Assembly (NCBI GenBank): GCA_001824635.1 | Contig: MHYB01000094.1 | Coordinates: forward strand, 1-9,838 | Length of the DNA stretch: 9,838 nucleotides | Direction: 5' to 3' | DNA from: Planctomycetes bacterium GWF2_50_10 | GTDB taxonomy: Bacteria > Planctomycetota > Phycisphaerae > Sedimentisphaerales > GWF2-50-10 | Part shown: piece by piece, positions 1 through 7,273 of the stretch | Numbering within the stretch: position 1 is the first letter of the stretch | Layout: the number at the start of each line of letters is the position of its first letter | Translations under genes and position numbers: made by a program | Notes under the pieces: generated by a model | What the model was told of the DNA's origin: nothing | What the model saw: the letters and a program-made list of their open reading frames with translations, nothing else | Database searches by the model: none

Positions 1-71
1 TCGCTCTTTGCCGGTATCAGCAGCACATCATCGAATGTGATCGCCTCGCCGATTATCTTATCCTGGCTCAT
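1..71 (-). CDS. guaB: IMP dehydrogenase GuaB, N-terminal fragment (runs off the window)
   Basis: Only the first 23 codons are visible. They start at the ATG at 71-69, and GGGAGG lies 7 nt upstream as a good ribosome binding site. The peptide contains ITFDDVLLIPAKS, the hallmark N-terminal motif of IMP dehydrogenase (LTFDDVLLxPxxS in the family). The enzyme oxidises IMP to XMP with NAD+, the committed step of GMP synthesis in the cytosol. The catalytic loop and CBS domains lie outside the window. GMP reductase has a related N-terminus, but this motif and the Shine-Dalgarno context favour GuaB. An intrinsic terminator at 252-285 separates it from the ABC operon upstream, so it probably has its own promoter in 72-250. 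Confidence 0.9.
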   Translation of the reverse strand, partial: MSQDKIIGEAITFDDVLLIPAKS

Positions 72-132
72 CAAAAGGCCTCCCGTTAACTAAAAACCCG
101 TAAAATCAACAACTTACATTTAACACAAATCT

Positions 133-168
133 CTGCCCCGCCGCCTTCAGATATCCGGCCCCGGGCAG
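133..168 (-). promoter_or_regulatory. GC-rich dyad in the guaB leader
   Basis: On the minus strand CTGCCC and GGGCAG form a perfect 6-bp outer stem. Inside it GCCG and CGGC can add 4 bp around a 12-nt loop. No T-run follows on the minus strand, so this is not an ordinary terminator. It lies between the candidate guaB promoter and the guaB start codon and would be part of the 5' leader. It may be a structured leader or an operator. I do not recognise a known riboswitch class, and the regulatory role is inference only. Confidence 0.25.
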
Positions 169-180
169 TAGAAACCAATT

Positions 181-209
181 ACTTTAACAATATCCCTACT
201 GCCTGACAA
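181..209 (-). promoter_or_regulatory. Candidate sigma70 promoter for guaB
   Basis: On the minus strand TTGTCA (204-209, 5 of 6 matches to TTGACA) is followed after 17 nt by TAAAGT (181-186, 4 of 6 matches to TATAAT). It lies downstream of the ABC-operon terminator and about 110 nt before the guaB ATG, where a promoter is expected. The -10 box is weak and no other support is visible. Confidence 0.35.
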
Positions 210-251
210 GGCTTTTTAGAACCGCCCACCGGCCGCACTGACTCCAGAAAC

Positions 252-285
252 AAAAAAGGCGGACGCGTCCAGCCGCACCCGCCTT
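252..285 (-). terminator. Intrinsic terminator of the ABC/DUF4340 operon
   Basis: On the minus strand AAGGCGG pairs with CCGCCTT. The stem extends inward through two G-U wobbles and three G-C pairs to about 12 bp, closed by a 6-nt loop (GCTGGA), and the T-run follows directly (reverse complement of 252-257). It starts about 22 nt after the DUF4340 stop codon. This is a standard rho-independent terminator. It marks the end of the four-gene transcription unit and isolates guaB. Confidence 0.82.
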
Positions 286-307
286 ATAAACTCGTTATCT
301 CAACCTG

Positions 308-1429
308 TTATTCATTGGCATCACTTGCCACTGGTACTGCTGAATTTGCATCCGCTGGGCTGTTGGCATCCACTGCGGGCTTTGGCAGGTCTTCCAGAAA
401 CTCGGCCGGACTCTTGGCAAGTTCCTTGCCCTTATACTCCGGTATTTCATAAACCCAGCCGGCATGTTTCTTTGTGAAATTATCAGCCTTATCCCGCGCC
501 AGCAGCTTGGCTTCCTTGGCTTTGAGCTGCTCGGGAGTTTCAACGCTGTTTTCCTTCGTCACCGCGGCCTTATCGGTATAATCCGCCGAAACCTTAACAT
601 AATATTTGCCGTTTGCATCTGCCACATCGACCGTGTAGACCGTCGGGTCCTTCATCTTTATAGTCATGCTGCGATTAAAATCATACTTAGCCAGCGCTGC
701 CGGTATGACATCTTCAAAGCTCATCGAAACCGCTGCGCCGAATACCTGGTCAGCCACATCGCTTTTGAGCTTCTTTTGGGCCGGTACCTCTATGCCGTTT
801 GCAACGATCTTGTCGTTGACATCCTTTACAAGCGTATACGCGCCGCCAGCCGTCTTAACAGCTATCGAAGCCACATCATTGCGCTGCAGTTCCACCAGGT
901 TCTTTTCCACATAATCCAGCGCTCCCGTCTCGAGCCATGGCGACTCGGTCGTAAGGAACACGTCATCGCTGCCAAGGAGCTTTACATATGTGCCCCTGCC
1001 CTGCTGCGAATTGCCGCCGATGACAACGCCGGTCAGCACGCTTTTGTCGGGTTTGTAAAATGTAACGATTGTCTTAGCCTTGTCGTCGCTTACGCCCAGG
1101 TCTGCAAAATTGGCCTTGTCCTTTGTAACAAGTTCCGCCGTCTTGAGGTCCAGCACCGTCGTGATAAGCTTATTGACCTTGCTGTTGAGCGCCGGGTAAT
1201 TGCTCTTTTCCCCGATCACGAATTTGCCGCCCTCGCGAGCAAGCGTAACGGTCGTCGCGCCAGATTTAAGCGAGATCGAACCGATCGCCTCGGTATCAAG
1301 CCCCGGCACCAGCGGAGCATTCGCCGCTGCAACAGCCGCCTGCTCACTACTGACCCTTGACTGCGCAACCGCCCACACCACCATCACCGCCGCAAGTACA
1401 CCCAGTATTATAAGAGCCTTATTACTCAT
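308..1429 (-). CDS. DUF4340 domain protein, membrane-anchored, GldG-associated
   Basis: The 373-residue product opens with a single hydrophobic segment at residues 5-22, read as a signal anchor. The rest is soluble and presumably periplasmic, made of beta-rich repeats typical of DUF4340 proteins, including the conserved-looking WLETGALDYVEKNLVEL stretch near residues 165-181. The tail after about residue 350 is low complexity, rich in D, A, N, S and P, with repeated DAN triplets. DUF4340 genes are commonly found next to GldF/GldG-type ABC systems. Their biochemical role is unknown, so no function is assigned. The ATG has GGAGAG just upstream. The gene lies 52 nt after the GldG-like gene, is last in the operon and is followed by a strong terminator. 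Confidence 0.85.
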   Translation of the reverse strand: MSNKALIILGVLAAVMVVWAVAQSRVSSEQAAVAAANAPLVPGLDTEAIGSISLKSGATTVTLAREGGKFVIGEKSNYPALNSKVNKLITTVLDLKTAELVTKDKANFADLGVSDDKAKTIVTFYKPDKSVLTGVVIGGNSQQGRGTYVKLLGSDDVFLTTESPWLETGALDYVEKNLVELQRNDVASIAVKTAGGAYTLVKDVNDKIVANGIEVPAQKKLKSDVADQVFGAAVSMSFEDVIPAALAKYDFNRSMTIKMKDPTVYTVDVADANGKYYVKVSADYTDKAAVTKENSVETPEQLKAKEAKLLARDKADNFTKKHAGWVYEIPEYKGKELAKSPAEFLEDLPKPAVDANSPADANSAVPVASDANE

Positions 1430-1440
1430 ATACTCTCCAT

Positions 1441-1481
1441 TTCCTATTCTGACTTCTGTCTTCTAACTCCTGACTTCTTCT
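1441..1481 (-). repeat. Heptamer-phased tract A (GldG-DUF4340 spacer)
   Basis: The 52-nt spacer is filled by about six degenerate 7-mers. The clearest four are at 1448-1475 and read like AGTCAGA and AGTTAGA on the gene-sense strand, each differing from the next at one to three bases. It is the only spacer inside the ABC operon that holds such a tract. The other junctions there are 12 nt or overlapping. The tract ends against the GldG stop codon on one side and the DUF4340 ribosome binding site on the other. Confidence 0.7.
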
Positions 1482-3428
1482 TTAGCTATCGCTGGCATGG
1501 CTTATATAATGCCGTCGCCTTGCGTTTCGTCTCACTCCAAGAACCACCGCAAGCACCAATATCGCCGAAGGCGCCGCAAGCATATTAAAGTTCCTCAGCT
1601 TATTGCCCAGGTTCTCAATACTCTTGCGTTTATCAGCCTTAACCTGCCTCAGCTTGCCCTGTGCCTCTCTGATCTTGATCTCCAGGTCCTGCTTTTTGGA
1701 AAGGATACTCTTGTTGATGATATCCTCATCGCCTTGTTTGGCATTAGCTAAAACTTTATTAAGTTCCTGCTGGAAACCCTCAATCTGGGCATTGATCCTG
1801 GCCTCTTCTTCAGAACTTGCCTTTTCGGCATCGGCCTCAATCGCATCAACCTTCGTGAATGGTCTGCGGAAGTTACCCCGCGACCTTATCGCGATAAGCT
1901 CACTTGACCCAGCCAGATCGTCTATCGAGTTCATAAGAAGTGCCGCGTTATCACCCACCACAGCCGAACCGAAGAACGACTGCTGGTACGCGAGTATATC
2001 GCTTATAAAATCAACATCCGCGATCACTATCACTGCGCACTCGTCGCTCTTTGCTACCTTCAGACCGGTAAGCTTCTGTTTTGCCGGCGCGTTTGCATCG
2101 GCCGATGGGGCATCGATCTCAATGCCGTTTGGAAACGCGCTTTTGAATCTGCCCGTGATAAGATAACCCATATTAACCGGGCTGACGCCGTCATTGAAGT
2201 TCTTCATCATCTGACCGGGATCCGGCATCATCAATTCATAAGGACTCGAAACCGACCAGCTGTTACCACGATTGGTCGTGTGAATTATCGGCGTAAGCTT
2301 TGTGCCGATGTTCGGATCGTTTACAGGTTTAAGCACGCCCGAAAAGAGCATCCGCACATCATTAAGATTGCTCGTGATGACGCTCTCAGGATTAAAGCAC
2401 TCCCGCGTAAGCCCCATAAACGCAATTATCTTTTCAGGGCTTGCATTCTGCGTCATTGACGCCACTATCGCAAGGCTCCTGTCGCCTGCAAAAGTATTTG
2501 CGGGCATCTCAACACCCCATGCGCTCGTGAGCCTGTTAAGCTGGGAATCCGTCTTGGGCTGCTGGTACATCTGCATCTGGTTCTGCTCGGGCCTGTCGCT
2601 TATGCAGTGCGGGTCGGTAAGTATGATCGCCCGCCCGCCGCCAAGAACATACTGATCTATCGCGAACTGCGTTTGCTCCTTGAGTTCCTTTGGATGCACA
2701 ACCAGCAGCATATCGATGTCCTTGATCTCGTTTGCATCCGCCGCGACTGTGCTCACGTCATACTGCCCGCGAAGCTGCTCGACTATTGTCCATGCGGCTT
2801 TAGGCTTTTGACCCTGCATCTGCATCATCTGAGCCATGTATCCCGAAACATCGTCACCCATTACAGGCAGTGAACTCAAAACACCGATACGCTTCTTCTG
2901 CCTTGCGATAGCTGTATCAACCAGGTAGCTGATATCGTATTCGACAAAATTCTGCCTGTCCGGCGAAAAGAACGGTATCGCTTTTGTTACGCCAAACTGC
3001 GTCTGAACCACCAGCCCGAAAAAGAAATTTTCCTCTTCCGATATGGGGAACTTCTTGATGCCGTACCGCAAGGCATCAGCCTCATCGTCGCCGAAAGGCC
3101 TTGGGTCGATTATCTGCAGCTCGACTTTTCCGCCAGAGGCCTTCTGGTATTCCTCCAGCAATGCCTTGACGAAATAGTAGTAATTATTAAAGAACCGAAT
3201 ATTATCCGGCCCCTTCATGGCCGCCGTACGCGCATAATAAAGCTTCATCTTTATGGGCTGGTGCAGCTTGCCAAGGATCGCCTTGGTCCCGTCAGAAAGA
3301 GTATAGATCTTCTGATCTGTTATATCCGCACGCATGCCCTTACCGATATTCTGGAATATACTTATACCGCAGAAAACGATAACCGCGACAAACGCGACCG
3401 CTATGATCGCTCGTAAAGTCCTGTTCAT
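1482..3428 (-). CDS. GldG-like ABC transporter auxiliary protein
   Basis: The 648-residue protein has one transmembrane segment at each end (about 8-27 and 614-633) with a large extracytoplasmic body between them. Residues about 35-145 match the GldG N-terminal module (ADITDQKIYTLSDGTKAIL, then KVELQIIDPRPF). Residues about 178-480 match the ABC_transp_aux fold, with a GGGRAIILTDPH stretch and a VIVIADVDFISD stretch. Residues about 530-612 are charged and read as a coiled coil before the last membrane span. GldG in Bacteroidetes belongs to the GldA/F/G complex linked to gliding. In other phyla the same trio is widespread and its substrate is unknown. The start codon overlaps the permease stop as TGATG, with AAGGAAGG upstream, which suggests translational coupling. 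I infer a complex with the two preceding products. Confidence 0.88.
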   Translation of the reverse strand: MNRTLRAIIAVAFVAVIVFCGISIFQNIGKGMRADITDQKIYTLSDGTKAILGKLHQPIKMKLYYARTAAMKGPDNIRFFNNYYYFVKALLEEYQKASGGKVELQIIDPRPFGDDEADALRYGIKKFPISEEENFFFGLVVQTQFGVTKAIPFFSPDRQNFVEYDISYLVDTAIARQKKRIGVLSSLPVMGDDVSGYMAQMMQMQGQKPKAAWTIVEQLRGQYDVSTVAADANEIKDIDMLLVVHPKELKEQTQFAIDQYVLGGGRAIILTDPHCISDRPEQNQMQMYQQPKTDSQLNRLTSAWGVEMPANTFAGDRSLAIVASMTQNASPEKIIAFMGLTRECFNPESVITSNLNDVRMLFSGVLKPVNDPNIGTKLTPIIHTTNRGNSWSVSSPYELMMPDPGQMMKNFNDGVSPVNMGYLITGRFKSAFPNGIEIDAPSADANAPAKQKLTGLKVAKSDECAVIVIADVDFISDILAYQQSFFGSAVVGDNAALLMNSIDDLAGSSELIAIRSRGNFRRPFTKVDAIEADAEKASSEEEARINAQIEGFQQELNKVLANAKQGDEDIINKSILSKKQDLEIKIREAQGKLRQVKADKRKSIENLGNKLRNFNMLAAPSAILVLAVVLGVRRNARRRHYISHASDS

Positions 3429-4159
3429 CAGCTCGCCTTCCTTTCGTCAAGAATGATACCGCAGGCCCCGATCCAGCCAACAATCAGCAGGACGAAATAA
3501 GCCACGTCTTTAAATTCAACCACGCCCTTCTGTATCGACTCGAAGTGCGTCATAAAGCTCATATTCTCAACCGAGTTCACCAATCCCATCGGCAGGAACG
3601 TACTGAGGTAATTAAGCGTTGTCGGCATCCCGGCATATACAAGCACCGCACAGGCAACCACCGCCAGAATAAACGCTATCACCTGGTTCTTGCTCACAGC
3701 CGAGAAAAACGAGCCAATGGCCAAAAACGATCCCGCCATCAAAAACGAACCAATATAGCCTGTTACAATTAGCCCCATATCAGGACTTCCCAGTATCGCG
3801 ACCGTTATCGGCATCGGGAACGTCAGCACAAGTGCTATCCCCATAAACGCCCACGCCGCCAAAAACTTTCCAAGCACCGCCTGCGGTATGGTTATCGGAA
3901 GCGTCAAAAGCAGTTCGATCGTACCGTTCTTTCTCTCTTCTGCCCACAGCCGCATCGCCGTGCACGGCACCATGAAAACAAAAAGGATAGGCAGGTTGGT
4001 AAAAAATGCCCGCATATCCGCCTGTCTCGCCTCGTAAAAACCGGACTTGAAGGTCATGTATCCCGCGAAGAATAGGAATATCACGAGGAAAACATACGCC
4101 ACCGGAGTTGCGAAATACGCCTTTAGCTCACGTTTAAATACTGCTAAAAAACCGTTCAT
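3428..4159 (-). CDS. ABC-2 type transporter permease, GldF-like
   Basis: The product has 243 residues and about six membrane spans (near residues 19-36, 54-72, 101-123, 133-155, 158-178 and 217-238). The first span is preceded by FKRELKAYFATPVAYVF, the typical opening of GldF/ABC-2 permeases. Between spans 2 and 3 lies the cytoplasmic coupling region RLWAEERKNGTIELLLTLP, in which the EExxxGTxELLxTxP pattern is the family hallmark. The length fits a half-transporter, which probably works as a homodimer with the ATPase encoded just upstream. The ribosome binding site AAAGGAG overlaps the ATPase stop codon and sits 7 nt from the ATG. The substrate is unknown. Confidence 0.93.
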   Translation of the reverse strand: MNGFLAVFKRELKAYFATPVAYVFLVIFLFFAGYMTFKSGFYEARQADMRAFFTNLPILFVFMVPCTAMRLWAEERKNGTIELLLTLPITIPQAVLGKFLAAWAFMGIALVLTFPMPITVAILGSPDMGLIVTGYIGSFLMAGSFLAIGSFFSAVSKNQVIAFILAVVACAVLVYAGMPTTLNYLSTFLPMGLVNSVENMSFMTHFESIQKGVVEFKDVAYFVLLIVGWIGACGIILDERKAS

Positions 4160-4171
4160 ATCAAAGCTCCT

Positions 4172-4927
4172 TTAAACGCCCGCCGACGCCACTATCGCCT
4201 TTTTTGCACCGGCAATACGCGTCGTGGTTATTTTTCTGAATATCTCGTCAAGCGATGCATTGTATTCGCTCTTGAGTTCCTTTGGTGTCGAGTCTACCAG
4301 TATCTTGCCTTTGGCGATGATAACCGCCCTTGTGCAGATAGCCTCGACTTCCTCCAGTATGTGTGTTGAAATGATGATGCATTTGCTGCTCGCCATTTTG
4401 TTGATAAGCTGGCGAACCTCGTATTTCTGATTCGGGTCTAGCCCGTCCGTCGGCTCATCCAATATCAGCACTTCCGGGTCGTGTATCAACGCCTGGGCCA
4501 GCCCAACGCGCCTCTTGTAACCCTTCGACAGCGTCTCGATTGGCTGGTGATAAACCGAGTCTATCGAGCACATCGGCACGATCTTGTCCGTCGCCTTTTC
4601 CCTCGCCTTACCCCTGATGCCCCTGGCATCACAGATAAAATCCAGAAAACTGCCCACGGTCATCTCACCGTAAGCCGGCGCGTTTTCCGAAAGGTACCCA
4701 AGGCATTTGCGAACTCTCACCGGGTCCTTGATAATGTCGTGACCGCAGATACTCGCCGTGCCGCTGTCAGGCTTAAGGAAACAAGCCAGCATTTTCATTG
4801 CCGTGCTTTTCCCAGCCCCGTTTGGCCCCAAAAAACCGAGCACCTGCCCCTTTTCGACGGAGAATGATACCCCGTCCACGGCCGTTATCGACCCGAAACT
4901 TCGACGCAGATTCTGCACATTGATCAT
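4172..4927 (-). CDS. ABC transporter ATP-binding protein, GldA-like
   Basis: The 251-residue protein is a complete ABC nucleotide-binding domain. It has Walker A GPNGAGKST (34-42), signature LSKGY (133-137), Walker B VLILDEP (153-159) with catalytic Glu158, a D-loop (GLDP) and the switch His189 in STHI. The Q-loop reads GYLSEN, with Glu81 at the usual Gln position, as is common in GldA- and Nos-type exporters. It should power the ABC-2 permease encoded 12 nt downstream. The ATG is preceded by GGAGG at 7 nt. It is the first gene of the operon and follows a strong promoter and a foldable leader. A helical tail after residue 215 may bind the permease. Confidence 0.95.
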   Translation of the reverse strand: MINVQNLRRSFGSITAVDGVSFSVEKGQVLGFLGPNGAGKSTAMKMLACFLKPDSGTASICGHDIIKDPVRVRKCLGYLSENAPAYGEMTVGSFLDFICDARGIRGKAREKATDKIVPMCSIDSVYHQPIETLSKGYKRRVGLAQALIHDPEVLILDEPTDGLDPNQKYEVRQLINKMASSKCIIISTHILEEVEAICTRAVIIAKGKILVDSTPKELKSEYNASLDEIFRKITTTRIAGAKKAIVASAGV

Positions 4928-4950
4928 TTATAGGCCTCCAAAATATGACC

Positions 4951-5015
4951 AAGTTAAAGCTATGAAGTTTCTATACGCACAAACCCTGCAATAAGGTTCG
5001 CGCATTCTTTAACTT
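4951..5015 (-). promoter_or_regulatory. Two-tier stem-loop in the ABC-operon leader
   Basis: A perfect 9-bp inverted repeat (AAGTTAAAG at 5007-5015 and CTTTAACTT at 4951-4959, minus strand) closes a 47-nt region. Inside it GCGCGAACC (4995-5003) pairs fully with GGTTTGTGC (4977-4985), using two G-U wobbles, around a 9-nt loop. The element begins within a few bases of the predicted transcription start and ends about 13 nt before the GGAGG of the ATPase gene, so it would sit in the mRNA leader. It may be a cis-regulatory RNA or a transcript-stabilising 5' hairpin. I do not recognise a known riboswitch family. Confidence 0.45.
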
Positions 5016-5026
5016 TAGAGTAGGTA

Positions 5027-5054
5027 ATTATGTTAAAAAGTTTGTATTTGTCAA
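5027..5054 (-). promoter_or_regulatory. Strong sigma70-type promoter of the ABC operon
   Basis: The minus strand has a perfect TTGACA -35 box (5049-5054), a 16-nt AT-rich spacer and CATAAT as -10 box (5027-5032, 5 of 6 matches). Transcription would start near 5020 and give a 5' leader of about 90 nt before the ATPase gene. It is the best promoter match in the window and lies about 40 nt after the metallopeptidase stop codon. Confidence 0.75.
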
Positions 5055-5093
5055 CATTCATATAATCGCAAGTAAGCCAAAGTCAAATAAAGC

Positions 5094-5762
5094 CTACAAA
5101 ACCAGTGCGTTTTGATTTTCCCGCAGCCACTTCCTGGCTTCCTTATAATAAGGTATAAACTCGCTCACCCTCCCCCAGAACTTCGCCGAGTGATTCGCAA
5201 CCGCTATATGCACAAGCTCATGCACCACCACATAGTCGATAACCCACATCGGCGCCATGACAAGCCGCCAGCTAAGGTGCACTTTCCCATTTGGCCCGCA
5301 AGACCCCCACCTGGTCTTTGCGTCCTTGATCGTCAGCTGCCGCGGAAAGAGCTTGCAAACCCCCGCCCAGTGATTCACCCTCTCAGCCAGCACCTGCCGT
5401 GCTTTATCAACATACCACGTCCAAAAATGACCCCTTGCCCCCGGCGCATTCTTGTGACCCAGCACAAATTCATCGCCGACCAATCCAAGTTCTTCATCAA
5501 GCAGCGAAATCCGGAGTTTATGCTTTTTTCCCATATACCAAAATTCCTCCCCGCTGATGTATTGCCGGCAAACTTTCTGCCGCCCCGCCGCCGCCTTCTG
5601 TTTTTTAAGTATCCAGTCTTTTTTCTGGCTTATAAACCCCAGTATCTCTTTTTCGCCCAGCCTCATCGGCGCCCGCACAACCAGCGCCCCCTCCGAGTTT
5701 ATTTGAATCGCCAAACTCCTCCGCCGCGACCGAATTATTTTATTTATTACAACCTCAGCCAA
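5094..5762 (-). CDS. YgjP-type (DUF45) zinc metallopeptidase
   Basis: The 222-residue protein matches the YgjP-like/DUF45 metallopeptidase family. The zinc motif HELVH is at 181-185 and a third likely ligand, His191, sits in NHSAKFW. The family motif TRWGSC is at 150-155, and the C-terminal helix PYYKEARKWLR follows. The N-terminal part is the beta-rich region usual for the family (RSRRRSLAIQINSEGALVVRAP split over residues 11-32). No signal peptide is seen, so the enzyme is probably cytosolic; its substrate is unknown. No in-frame ATG or GTG fits, because a TAG lies in frame at 5790-5792. TTG at 5762, with AGGGAAG 6 nt upstream, is the best start. An out-of-frame ATG at 5767 opens only six codons. 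Gene identity is secure, the start less so. Confidence 0.88.
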   Translation of the reverse strand: MAEVVINKIIRSRRRSLAIQINSEGALVVRAPMRLGEKEILGFISQKKDWILKKQKAAAGRQKVCRQYISGEEFWYMGKKHKLRISLLDEELGLVGDEFVLGHKNAPGARGHFWTWYVDKARQVLAERVNHWAGVCKLFPRQLTIKDAKTRWGSCGPNGKVHLSWRLVMAPMWVIDYVVVHELVHIAVANHSAKFWGRVSEFIPYYKEARKWLRENQNALVL

Positions 5763-5823
5763 ACCATACTTCCCTAACTTTGCCGCCCACTAATCCTGCA
5801 ACTTCCGTTTTATAATTTCTTCT

Positions 5824-5893
5824 TTTTGAATTTGTGTTTGTGATTTGGTACTTGTAATTTGAAATTTGTTTCGGATTTCGTGCTTAGAATTTT
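5824..5893 (-). repeat. Heptamer-phased tract B (DnaA-metallopeptidase spacer)
   Basis: About ten consecutive 7-mers fill half of the 149-nt spacer. On the plus strand most begin with TTG (for example TTGTGAT at 5838 and TTGTAAT at 5852, both in the same register). The gene-sense strand is therefore rich in A and C, with CAA recurring every 7 nt. Register holds without slips from 5824 to about 5872 and then fades. No coding potential or promoter is evident in it. Confidence 0.7.
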
Positions 5894-5911
5894 TCTAAAC
5901 CCTGCTTGGCA

Positions 5912-7234
5912 TTACTGCTTGGATAGCTGCTTAGAAATTTCCACCAGCGATGTCTTTACCTTCGCGTCGCTCTGCTCAAGTTCCAGTATCTTTGCGCAGG
6001 CGTGCATAACCGTCGTATGATCCCTGCCCCCAAGATGGCCGCCTATCTCCTCAAGGCTGTGCCTTGTCAGGCTCCTCGCCAGGTACATGCAAACCTGTCG
6101 CGGCAGAGCAATAGACTGGCTCCTCTTTTTGCTCTGCAAATCCGCCAGCCGCACTCCGTAATGCTTTGAAACCGTCTCGATTATCGCCGAAATATTTATC
6201 TGCCGCTCCGCCAGCTTGACCTGGTCGCCCAGCGCCTGCTTTGCCAGCACCAGCGTTATCTGCTCACCCGAAGCCTTGGCCACCGCGTATATCGTCGTAA
6301 GTGCCCCTTCCAGCTCACGGATATTCGCCTGTACCTTCTGCGCGATATACTCCGAAATCTCATCCGAAATCCCAAGCCCGCGCAAATTCGCCTTCTTTTT
6401 GACGATCGCGATCCTCGTCTCGTACGTCGGCGGATCGATCCTGGCCACCAGCCCCCATTTAAACCTGCTTATAAGCCGTTCTTCAAGCGATGGTATCTCA
6501 CCCGGCGGGCTGTCGGCACTTAAAATTAACTGCTTGCGGTTATTATACAGAGCGTTGAACGTGTGAAAAAATTCCTCTTGGCTCTGCTCGCGTTCCCTTA
6601 AAAACTGCACGTCATCGATCACCAGCATATCGACCGTCCGGAACTGATTCTGAAAATCGCCCAGCTTGCCCGCCTCGATCGCGCTGATGAACCTGTTGAC
6701 AAATTCTTCACAGCTTATGAAATGTATCCTCGCCCCCGCCGTCCGCCGCATCGTCTCATTGCATATCGCGTGGAGCAGGTGCGTCTTGCCCAGCCCCACC
6801 GTCCCGTAAAGGAACAATGGATTATACGCCGTCCCCGGTGACTGGCTCACCGCCACACAGCTTGCGTGCGCAAGCCTGTTGCTTGGCCCGATCACGAAAT
6901 TATCAAAAGTATAATCAGGATGAAGTCTAAGCAACGGCCCAGAACCCGTCTGCTCACTCCCGGTATTTGCCTGCTTTCGGCTTGCACCCTGCTTTACGCT
7001 GAATTTCACACTCACGAGATGGCCGGTTATCTGACCAGCCGCCTGCATAAATGTATTTTTGCAATTCTCTTCCAGAAATCGCGCGGTAAGATCATCAGGA
7101 CAGCCTATCTCAACCTGCCCGCCGCTGAAATCGACAAGCGAAAGCTCGTCAAACCACTTGCGCGTGTTGACAGGATCAAGTGCTTTCACTCTCTCCAGAA
7201 CATCAACAAAAGTATCTAAATCCCTGCTCGACAT
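5912..7234 (-). CDS. dnaA: Chromosomal replication initiator protein DnaA
   Basis: DnaA binds ATP and opens the chromosomal origin. All family domains are present (numbering from the upstream TTG at 7249): domain I at about 10-85, a short linker, the AAA+ core at about 110-330 and the DNA-binding domain at about 350-445. Motifs are Walker A GTVGLGKT (149-156), Walker B LVIDDVQFL (209-217), the SRFKWGL box with the arginine finger (261-267), sensor II in NIRELEGAL (309-317), and the signature GGRDHTTVMHACAKIL (407-422). Sensor I reads LSADSPP, where many DnaAs have a TSDR-like sequence. I place the start at the ATG at 7234 (440 residues), because the TTG at 7249 has no ribosome binding site. 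Neither choice has a strong one. No dnaN or rpmH is adjacent. Confidence 0.95.
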   Translation of the reverse strand: MSSRDLDTFVDVLERVKALDPVNTRKWFDELSLVDFSGGQVEIGCPDDLTARFLEENCKNTFMQAAGQITGHLVSVKFSVKQGASRKQANTGSEQTGSGPLLRLHPDYTFDNFVIGPSNRLAHASCVAVSQSPGTAYNPLFLYGTVGLGKTHLLHAICNETMRRTAGARIHFISCEEFVNRFISAIEAGKLGDFQNQFRTVDMLVIDDVQFLREREQSQEEFFHTFNALYNNRKQLILSADSPPGEIPSLEERLISRFKWGLVARIDPPTYETRIAIVKKKANLRGLGISDEISEYIAQKVQANIRELEGALTTIYAVAKASGEQITLVLAKQALGDQVKLAERQINISAIIETVSKHYGVRLADLQSKKRSQSIALPRQVCMYLARSLTRHSLEEIGGHLGGRDHTTVMHACAKILELEQSDAKVKTSLVEISKQLSKQ

Positions 7235-7273
7235 CAAACCGCTGTCCAATATTAAATAGAATCAGAACCTTAC

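Noticed and set aside
201..217. GCCT-GACA-AGGC followed by TTTTT on the plus strand, terminator-like
   Set aside because: The stem is only 4 bp, and no plus-strand gene ends here.
464..1360. 298-codon open frame on the plus strand opposite the DUF4340 gene
   Set aside because: It lies fully antisense to a gene with recognisable family features, shows no motif and has no convincing ribosome binding site. It is a shadow frame.
5112..5777. 221-codon plus-strand open frame opposite the metallopeptidase
   Set aside because: It is antisense to the HELVH-containing gene, and its proline- and arginine-rich composition has no motif.
5884..5898. Perfect TTAGAA/TTCTAA dyad shortly after the dnaA stop codon
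   Set aside because: The stem is AT-only apart from one G-C pair, with a 3-nt loop and no T-run on the minus strand. It is too weak to call a terminator.
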